Translations under genes and position numbers: made by a program
Assembly (NCBI GenBank): GCA_037783415.1
Contig: JAZGTN010000015.1
Coordinates: 7,141,001-7,205,000, forward strand
DNA length: 64,000 bases
Source: Leptasterias polaris
Taxonomy: Eukaryota; Echinodermata; Asteroidea; Forcipulatida; Asteriidae
Direction: 5' to 3'
In this document: positions 55,556 through 64,000 of the stretch, piece after piece
Layout of the letters: every line of letters starts with the position of its first letter
Position numbering within the stretch: the stretch's first letter is position 1
The notes under the pieces: generated by a model
Seen by the model: the letters and a program-made list of their open reading frames with translations, nothing else
What the model was told of the DNA's origin: nothing
Database searches by the model: none

Positions 55556-58500
55556 GTAACAATAATTGAGGGGTTTCTGTAGAATATGACGCTTTTTGTT
55601 ATCTCCCCCAAACAACTTAGAAGCGATATTAGTATTGACTCACAAATCATGTCATTCCAAACTTTCAGAATAACGATTACAACAAAATTAGAAAGATGGA
55701 TGTGACAAATTTTTTTTACTCGAATATGAAACAAAATAAACTTATCTGGGTAGCTACATTTGGTCATAAGTGAGAGGAAAGGGCAGATTAAGTTCTGAGC
55801 TTTTGCGATCCTCGGTTGATACGACTCGACTAGTCGACCACACAAATTAATGATCCGCTTATGCAAAACTTAGTTTTTTTTTGTTTCCCCTCCGTTATGG
55901 AATAGGACCCCGCAACCTTACATTCTCATGCTCCTCCACAACTGTTAAAAAACTAAAATACCATCAATTTCCACCATTGCTTGATTCACAATTTTGTATT
56001 TTGGATATTTTATTTATTTGTTTCGTCTCATCCTAACCGCCGTGACTTTGGTGGACGGAATAGCAGTATAAAAGTGCCCCTGTTACGGGACCGAAGTTAT
56101 GCGTAGAATGTGGCAGCTCATTGTCAATATCTTTTAGGGCGAACAATGTCTGGCTGTAGAGCAATACAAATAATGAACGAAAACGTATAATGAGTCTTTA
56201 TAAATGAAACGAGGAGCCAGCATCCTGTGCAAATATTTCAACAGTAAATAGCGAAACTAGTAGAAGTTAAAGGCTGTTTTCCTGATATATTATTCGTATG
56301 AAATACACTATCGCTATTCGCCCTGGTAGGACGTCTGTGTATGTTGCACTGTCGCGTTGTATGAAACGGAGGAATCCAACCCGGGGTTTTACCAATCTTC
56401 CCATTGCAGTGTTTCCGTCTGAAACGATCATCTTGTTCGAGAGCATTGGAAATGTTGGATCTTTCGTAAAATCTGAAATGGCTTTGCTAGAACAGAATAC
56501 TGCATACAATAAAAACAATTTAAACTAAAGGCATACGTGTAGTTCAAAACGAACTAAAAAAAATGAAATGAACTTGTTTGTCTTTTCCAGTAACAGGTAA
56601 TTTTGTTACCGGTACAAAGTTTCTTTGCACTTACTCGACTAAGTAGATAAGTGGTTATTTATCAGATTTGTATAATTGTTTGTTCTTTACTTTTGTTCTT
56701 TTCCTCCCCCCCCCCCTTTCGGATACATTTGATTTAAATGTATATTTTTTGTTGTCTAATGACAAAGAGGTTTTTCAAATTATGTCAATCTCTACATTGA
56801 GACCGATATGATGTCATGGTCAGTTTAACAAACTTGTATTTATTTGCACTGACCAATAATTTCAAAATGCACTCTTGTTTCCATAGTTCATTCGTTTTAC
56901 TTGAATAATACGAATATTTTTTTATATTTTTTTCCGGACTATTTTAATTTGTTTATGATGACATTGATGGCATACTTTCATTTACTTCACACTGAAATCA
57001 TAATTTCTTTATTTAATGTGCATAGTGTTTAGCCTATATACGCATTAATATTATTCCAATATAAAACGATATCCTCTTGACCGAAAAAGGTACATTTGTT
57101 TTGATATTTGTATTGTTTTTACAAACCTAACTATCAACCACAGTTTGGACTGTAAAGATTGAGATTGAAATTGTGCTGGTGTACATCAGCAGACTGGGCA
57201 TAGTTGTTGGGAGGCATCAATCAACCTAAATGTCCTATATCCTGTTGTTTTATGTCACCCCATTCCAAACTGTTTGAAGATACTATATTGGAATGCCTGA
57301 CCATGTTATTGTTGTCTGTGCCTGCTGGCCCCAGTCTTTCTGAATCCCTCACTTTAGTAAATTGGTACAAGTTTTAGTGAAGACTTCATATATAGGTGGT
57401 TGGTTTAAACAAAATGCCTTTGATGATACCATTGCATTAAAAAGGTACAGCCAGTACGGGCATTGATTTTCTCAATTCCAAAGCATTGATTTCTACAAAC
57501 CTAATTTCAGGGGGCTTCGAAGGGAGGTTATACCATTGGTAGTTACTCCAAAAACTAATGACCATAAAAACGTACTTGGTGAAGAGCACTGAACAGCTGT
57601 TGATAGTTATAACATTGTTAGAAATGACACCTTTTGAAGTAGTGTAGTTTTAGAAAAAGAAGTAAATTTTCACAAACAAATTTAAATCTGAGAAAGGTTT
57701 TGGCATGAAGCCTTTCTCCGGCATCTCAAAGCACACAATTCTGTGAAACAATAGTGGTGTTTTCTTTCATTATTTGCTTGCATCTTCGATGAACATTTGA
57801 CTTTACAATTGATATAGCCCTGCAAAAGTGGAACAACTACAAGTCTCCAACATCAGGATAAAATGTAGTAAAGTGCCACTGTATTTGATACTCGCATATA
57901 GTGTTCATGTTATCAACAATCTAAAACATCCAATGAAGTCGCTTTTCAAATTATACGCATCTGTAAACTTTTGTACAGGATTATTTTTAGTTCATTCCTG
58001 AATTTTAATTCAAACAAACAGCACTGACTTTGAACTTTTGTCTGGCTCAAAATGTTCTCCTTGGAAGGTACAGACACATTTGTTAATGATATCCAATGGT
58101 GTCATGTTTCAAATTTCGCCGTGAAAGAGTATATCAAATAAAAAATTTCCACCATTTTTACTTGAGGGAAGAGAAGCATTTACCCACTTTAATAAGAGAC
58201 TCCATCTGAAAATGAGCTTATTACTAAAATTGAATTTGACCTTTGAAACCCTCTTTATTAAAGATGATTTGCGTTTTTACTTTTTATATTTTTTATTTTT
58301 CTATGCAGATTCGACGTATACCAAAAGCAACATCAGAAAATCTTGTAAATAACGATAAAGGTAAGATTTATTAAATTATAGTTTCAAAAAAACATTTTGC
58401 ATTATCTGACTCATTTAAGTTTTATTAGACATAGGCATTTTCCTGTGGTCTCCTCCTCAAATTGTACCTCGCTGGAAACACTGGCACCACTCCCGACACA

Positions 58501-61500
58501 CAGCCAGTCTTTCCAGTGTTACTGCTTTCAGTTCGGTGGTCTCACAACCCGACTCATTTTAAGCTAAAATGAACCATAGTTCCAAAAGGGGGAAAATGGC
58601 ATAAACTGGATGTGTCACTTTTATAATTCACTACTCCAATGACAGGGTCAAGAGTGAAGCGACTTACACACTCGTGTGCCAGTAGTCAGTTCCGATGTGA
58701 TGATGGGCATTGCATACCTTTCACCTTTGTCTGCGATCTGCACCAGAGAGACTGTGTAGGAGGAGAGGTAAGTAGCGTACAACCAATTAATTAAAGGCAG
58801 GATGTACTTTTTTTTTACTTCACAAGTTGATTAATGACCATAAAAACTTACTTGGTAAAGAGCACTATGCGAGCTGTGAATAATATACAAATTATATTAT
58901 TATAAACGACCCCCTTAGAAAATAAAATGTGGTTTTAGAGAAAGAGGTTGAGCCAACTTTTATAGACATATTAAAAAGTTAATTCACAAGTTAAGTATAC
59001 CATTTTGGAAGGTGCATTCCGGTTTCGGAAGTCCATCCTGATTATCTGTAAATTTTAGATTCTTGTAAAGCTAATGATTTTTTGTGTGTGGAGATAATAC
59101 TAAATAATAACTGTTTTCCTGTTTTTGCATTTTTTTTAGAAAACTTGGACCTTTAGTTACTATATAAAATAGCCAAATCACTGACATGGATGAGAATTGA
59201 CCAAGAGCATCTTTAATTTGGTCAATTAATGATTTAGAGTCTGTTTGTTGTCGTTAACTCACTATTGAGATGCTAGTCCATTGCTTGGTTAGTATTCAGT
59301 TTTAACAAGAGTCTCTCTTATTTTCTAGGATGAGAGAAATTGCCACAGTAATGTTTGCAACGAAGAACAGTACCAGTGCCCAAGTGGGAAATGTATTCCC
59401 AGGTATTGGGTATGTGACACTACTAATGATTGCCCAGATGGAGCCGATGAGACGCAGTTATATTGTCAGAGGAGACAGTGTGCAACTGGACAATTTCGAT
59501 GCAACACAGGTATGGGCTTTGTCAAAGCGCCGTTAAAACAATGTTCAAAAGTATCATACAGGACTAGTGGAGTTGACGAAAAAGGCACACACAGTGTTTA
59601 GGTTTCGTTTGATTAACCATATAAATTGTGGCTTAATTCGTTGTGAGTCAGGAGAAAATGGTAAAAAATCATGCATAATTTCCAGCATGAAACACATTAT
59701 CCTTAATTTTAGTTGTAACAACCAAAATCAGCTGTTGTATTTTTGTTAAGGTTTACCATGTTTTACAGTTACAGTTTTCTCGAGTATGAACTCATTTCAG
59801 AGGGAAACATTCCACACACAAAATGGTTCTAGTATCAGAGAATCTGACTCTTCATGCAATTCAAAAAGTGTATTGAAAAAGTATTTGTACCCGGAAATGC
59901 GCTGCAATCTTGAGTGATGATGCTTTATAAATGCCATGTATATGTAGAGAACCGTATATTTATCATCTCCCTGACTTGGTTCTCCCTTTCAGGTTCGTGC
60001 TTGCCAATACCATTCAGCTGTGATGGTGAGACAGATTGCAAAGATGGAGAAGACGAGTTGAATTGCCCTGGCTGCTTATCGAATGAGTTTCAGTGCAGAG
60101 ATGGTCAATGCATTTTGTCAACTGAGATATGTAATCGACAGAATGACTGTTCCAGTGGTGAGGACGAGTTGAATTGCCGCGGTTGCTTGTCGAATGAGTT
60201 TCTGTGCAGAGATGATAGATGCATTCTGTCAACTCAGATTTGTAATCGCCAAAATGACTGCTCCAGTGGTGAAGACGAGTTGAATTGCCCTGGCTGCTTA
60301 TCGAATGAGTTTCAGTGCAGAGATGGTCAATGCATTTTGTCAACTGAGATATGTAATCGACAGAATGACTGTCCCAGTGGTGAGGACGAGTTGAATTGCC
60401 CCACGAGATGCAGTGTTTACCAGCTACAGGTAGGTTGGGTACAATTTAAGATGGATGGGAAGTATGTGCTCTTTTAAAATTTAGTTTTACTTTTTGTTAT
60501 GAGTTATCGCCTTACATCACAAGGCCAGATGGCCATTTCAAGATGAGGGCTACATAATTAACTGGATTGGGCTGTCAACCCAAACCAGCACCTATTCTTG
60601 GGACTCACACAGGGTCGCCCCTTTCACAGTTTGTAAGGATGTAATCATGATGACACCACCACAGCTTGGGTCCGGTGAGCTATACCGCTCGGCAAATGAC
60701 AAACCACAGAAGTTATGGATAAAGAAAACTGAGTCATGCCTTTAGTAGTAGGGGAAATTGGGTTCAAATCTTGGCTGGTGTTAAGGCATTGTAATTTTTT
60801 TTCATTTGTTATAGCTGCAAGCCAAATAATTCATTTAGGTTTTTGTTTTTTGTTTTTCAAAGTGTGGGAGTAAATGCGTATCAGTGGATCACCTTTGTGA
60901 TGGTGTTGCAGACTGTGTGCAGGGTGAAGATGAGATTCCAGCCACCTGTAATGAATTTGAGGAACTTGGTAAGACATTGTGTAACAAAGTGCAATTTATA
61001 CTTGTCTTTGAATTTCAACCAGAAAAAACTGCCGTCGTCTTCTTACTGAACAATCAAGCTGCCTAGAAAAGTCAATGTCAGAGGTGTATGGTCTTTAGTA
61101 TTGTTTGGCAATAATGGAGTATTACATAGCCTCAGTTGGGCAAAAGTAAACCACTGTGAAGTGATTCTTTACAAGTGTTCCATAGTTCCCATTGATGTAT
61201 AGGTCTACAGTGAGATTTTGTTTGAGAAACAAATCAATAGCGGCCAATGTCGTAGAGCTGGAACCCTGTCATGATCATCTGAGGAATCATCAGTGACATT
61301 GTTTTTTCACAGTTACAAAACCTACAGCAAGTTGAACGTCCTTGATAACCTAGACTTGACGAGGAAGGGGGGGGGGGGTGTCAGCTCCCGTGGTTATATT
61401 TTTTTATGGGCTGGGGAAAACATCTTTACCATATATACCCAGAATACAAAATCTGCCACATGGCTTAGTGTGAGTGTCAACACATGCAGTTCACAAACAT

Positions 61501-63528
61501 TCAACCCTCTAATAAAGTGGAACAGCTTTGCAGTCTCCAATAACCCCCAACCCCATACCCCCAATGGGTCACTGTAACCAGAGGAAATATAAAACATTGG
61601 TGGGATTTTTGTTAGACGGTACTCAGTAAGGGTTAAGCACAACAAGTAGCTGAGCACAACACAATTTTGTTTAACAGAATATGGTTACCAGCGAAAAAAA
61701 CCACCATACTACTGGCACAAGCTGTGACTGTTTTCCTGCTTATTAATGCATAGCAGAAAACTGTTAAAGCAAAATTGTCTGTTCCCCGCAGCTCTATTAT
61801 TCCTAGGTTTCATTCAATAATTTGAATTGATGTTTCCTTGAAAACGTTTGTACAGGTTTTGAAATATACCATTTGTCGTTTTCCCTAGGCAATTGTGATC
61901 CGCACTACCAGTTTGCCTGTTACAATGGAAGATGTCTTTCAAGGGAGTATGCATGCGATGGCATTCCAGACTGTTTGGGAGGCGAGGACGAACGACTCTG
62001 CTATCAACAAGGTAGACTTTAACTAATGACGTTAGTTTGTTTACCACTTTTCTGAAAGTGGGAAACCATTGTGTCTACTCGCAGTATGGTGTGCACAACA
62101 ATGTCAGAGGTGTAGTATGGTCTTTAGTATTGTTTGGCAATAATGGAGTATTACATAGCCTCAGTTGGGCAAAAGTAAACCACTGTGAAGTGATTCTTTA
62201 TAATACAAGTGTTCCATAGTTCCCATTGATGGTATAGTCCTACAGTGAGATTTTGTTTGAGAAACAAATCAATAGCGGCCAATGTCGTAGAGCTGGAAAC
62301 CTGTCATGATCATCTGAGGAATCGTCAGTGACATTGTTTTTTCACAGTTACAAAACCTACAGCAAGTTGAACGTCCTTGATAACCTAGACTGGACCATAC
62401 GAGGAAGGGGGGGTATCAGCTCCCGTGGTTATATTTTTGTATGGGCTGGGGAAAACATCTTTACCATATATACCCAGCATACAAAATCTGCCACATGGCT
62501 TAGCGTGAGTGTCAACACATGCAGTTCACAAACATTCAACCCTCTAATAAAGTGGAACAGCTTTGCAGTCTCCAATAACCCCCAACCCCATACCCCCAAT
62601 GGAAGGTCACTGTAACCAGAGGAAATATAAAACATTGCTGGGATTTTTGTTAGACGGTACTCAGTAAGGGTTAAGCACAACAAGTAGCCGAGCACAACAC
62701 AATTTTGTTTAACAGAATATGGTTACCAGCGAAAAAACCCAACATACTACTGGCACAAGCTGTGACTGTTTTCCTGCTTATTAATGCATAGCAGAAAACT
62801 GTTAAAGCAAAATTTTCTGTTCCCCCGCAGCTCTATTATTCCTAGGTTTCATTCAATAATTTGAATTGATGTTTCCTTGAAAACGTTTGTACAGGTTTTG
62901 AAATATACCATTTGTCGTTTTCCCTAGGCAATTGTGATCCGCACTACGAGTTTGAATGTTACAATGGAAGATGTCTTTCATTGATGTATGCATGCGATGG
63001 CGTTCCAGACTGTTTGGGAGGCGAGGACGAACGACTCTGCTATCAACAAGGTAGACTTTAACTAATGACGTTAGTTTGTTTACCACTTTTCTGAAAGTGG
63101 GAAACCATTGTGTCCACTCAACTGTTGGAAATGCGGTAGCCCTACCCGCTCCCAGATACATCACTTGAGCAATGCAGTAAAACATAATGTGATGTCATCA
63201 GTACATGGGTCTAATGGACTATTTTCGTTTGCTCACGGTTTGCAGGGATAACCCTGCTAACCGTGAGCACACAAACTGAAATGAAAACTTGCGCAGTAAG
63301 CACAAAATTTGCCGTTCAGTTCTATGAAATTGGGCCGACCCCATTTGTAACATCACTCAGTAAAACAATTGTTGCTAATTCTATATTGTTTCCGAGGTGT
63401 AAAGTCAAATACATTGAACTTTTCTAACCACTAAAACATTGTCAAGTATTACACCTTGTTTTTCAAATGGCTTTTACCAGGAAACAATAGAGGACGGAAC
63501 GGTGTTCAAATTGGACCTGTTGATCCGA
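55409..63528 (+). CDS. Right LDLa-repeat gene: membrane-anchor exon plus 9 LDLa modules (3' end beyond window)
   Basis: Exons: 55409-55555, 58309-58360, 58646-58767, 59329-59509, 59993-60429, 60863-60968, 61889-62011, 62928-63050, 63481-63528. The joined frame is open over 1339 bases. Residues 1-49 contain a hydrophobic segment, [20 protein letters not shown], then PCCDELAEQ: a signal-anchor or uncleaved signal peptide. Next are [19 protein letters not shown] and the furin-type site RVKR. Nine LDLa modules follow, three of them 37-residue repeats. The last visible exon reads [17 protein letters not shown] membrane-tethered or shed LDLa protein is inferred; LDLa modules bind calcium and protein ligands. 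Exon 1 is linked by phase and orientation only. The 3' exons, probably like those at 28.4-29.6 kb, lie off the window. Confidence 0.65.
55556..58308 (+). other. Candidate intron 1 of the right LDLa gene
   Basis: It includes an ambiguous segment at 56,267-56,528 open on both strands, with exon-like splice sites each way. The plus reading is [20 protein letters not shown] behind TTCCCATTGCAG. The minus reading is [20 protein letters not shown] behind TTGTATGCAG. Neither can be assigned. From 57,538 on it is palindrome-arm sequence with dispersed repeat B. Confidence 0.35.
59993..60429 (+). CDS. Right LDLa repeat exon, three 111-bp coding repeats
   Basis: It runs [16 protein letters not shown], then [28 protein letters not shown] and [14 protein letters not shown] modules, each ending SGEDELNC, then [10 protein letters not shown] and donor CAG|GTAGGT. 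It is 437 bases, exactly 333 shorter than the left exon. All module cysteines are present. Confidence 0.92.
60490..60720 (+). repeat. SINE copy in the right arm
   Basis: Inverse copy of 36,370-36,590: GATGAGGGCTACATAATTAA, GGACTCACACAGGGTCGCCC, GTAAGGATGTAATCATGATG. It shares the SINE layout of 12,830-13,128. Confidence 0.55.
61080..63110. repeat. Tandem duplication, period about 1,039 bp, right arm
   Basis: Two units, each with one LDLa exon (61889-62011 and 62928-63050). Unlike the left arm, these exons differ: the first reads [20 protein letters not shown] and the second [20 protein letters not shown]. Confidence 0.9.
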
Positions 63529-63582
63529 GTAAGTTACATTTTTTGTTTTTGTGTAATGTTAAATTGTGGAAAGTATGATGTA

Positions 63583-63690
63583 ATTAGCTGTTCCGACCTA
63601 GCTGTCGGAACAGCTTTTGTTTTCGTCGAGATTTTTATTAGCTGTTCCGACTTACTGTCGGAACAAAGTCAGAACAGGTGTTGTTTTCGT
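63583..63690. repeat. Paired GCTGTTCCGAC hairpins, right arm
   Basis: Inverse copy of 33,400-33,492. The two hairpins are separated by TTTTCGTCGAGATTT, which is itself repeated. They lie in the last intron visible for the right LDLa gene. Confidence 0.7.
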
Positions 63691-64000
63691 CGAGATTTAT
63701 ATTATTTTTCTTATACATTTGTTTCCGCCTAAATCCCATAGCATTTGTACACGTTTTTTGTATACACCTAATATCCTTGAGCGTAAATATGAAAGAGTTA
63801 GATCCTATATCAAATTGAAGCTTAGTACATGAACTTAACTCTAAATGTGATAAATGTTAAAAATGTTAAAATTCTTAATTAATTAGCCACTTAACAGCGA
63901 GGTGAATATTTAATTAGCCAACCTTGTTAGCACCATATCTAAAAAAGTATACCCCCGATCGTCAAACTTTTTTCAGTTTTAGACTTCTGGGATACTGTAG

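Larger units (their letters stand above)
57538..64000 (+). repeat. Right arm of the large inverted duplication (continues past the window)
   Basis: Inverse copy of 33,081-39,887, collinear throughout. It starts with dispersed repeat B and ends inside the TTTGACGATCGG block at the window edge. A G-run at about 61,368 and the shorter LDLa exon are the clearest length differences from the left arm. Confidence 0.95.

Noticed and set aside
56267..56528. Overlapping exon-like readings on both strands, one with a PTRGF word reminiscent of sialyltransferases
   Set aside because: The single-word resemblance is not supported by neighbouring motif residues, and neither strand can be joined to flanking exons in phase.
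59330..59536. [19 protein letters not shown] and its left-arm copy at 37,906-38,148
   Set aside because: Out-of-frame readings of the exon whose true frame is [17 protein letters not shown]; the LDLa cysteine pattern decides the frame.
33081..64000. Palindrome as a pure assembly duplication of one haplotype
   Set aside because: Not excluded, but the arms differ by 333 bp of exon repeat, homopolymer lengths and scattered substitutions, and each arm joins distinct spacer sequence, so real inverted copies are more likely.

Overview
This window reads as nuclear DNA of an invertebrate deuterostome, most likely an echinoderm (starfish or sea cucumber). The grounds are spliced genes with GT-AG introns, AT-rich introns, secreted fucolectin (F-type lectin) and LDL-receptor class A modules, and many palindromic MITEs carrying TIRs of the GGGCCCAATTTCAT type that I associate with echinoderm genomes. 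The taxon is an inference; no species is assigned. I see no prokaryotic operon, CRISPR array or rRNA.

Layout. 1-600: a Ty3/Gypsy integrase tail on the minus strand. 0.6-3.8 kb: repeats, a MITE and a decayed THAP-like fragment. 3.8-19.55 kb: the best gene in the window, an 11-exon plus-strand gene with a TATA box, signal-peptide exon and poly(A) signal. It encodes a secreted 534-residue protein with three tandem F-type lectin domains, each built by the same three-exon cassette. 19.55-24.97 kb: non-coding, dominated by a decayed tandem array of about 21 bp interrupted by two TIR elements. 24.97-26.82 kb: a 5'-truncated, frameshifted CR1/L2-like LINE, abutting a possible Helitron end. 28.4-39.13 kb: a minus-strand gene rich in LDLa repeats. 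33.08-39.89 kb is also the left arm of a large inverted duplication whose right arm starts at 57.54 kb and runs off the window.

The 17.65-kb spacer between the arms (39.89-57.54 kb) holds a DIRS-type retroelement fragment at the left boundary, G-rich low-complexity sequence, a six-exon plus-strand C2H2 zinc-finger gene (45.27-50.7 kb, apparently frameshifted near its end), a hAT-like element, a degenerate satellite, a 219-bp inverted Ser-rich coding repeat, and a membrane-anchor exon (55,409-55,555) that fits in phase as the first exon of the right-hand LDLa gene. The two LDLa genes therefore point outward from a shared spacer. They differ in the number of 111-bp exonic repeats (six on the left, three on the right). 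The left copy lacks a visible first exon; the right copy's 3' end lies beyond the window.

The lectin gene and the LDLa genes both encode extracellular recognition modules, consistent with secreted or surface immune or adhesion proteins, but nothing in the sequence shows that they act together. All exon boundaries were placed by eye from splice signals, reading phase and paralogous-exon comparison.
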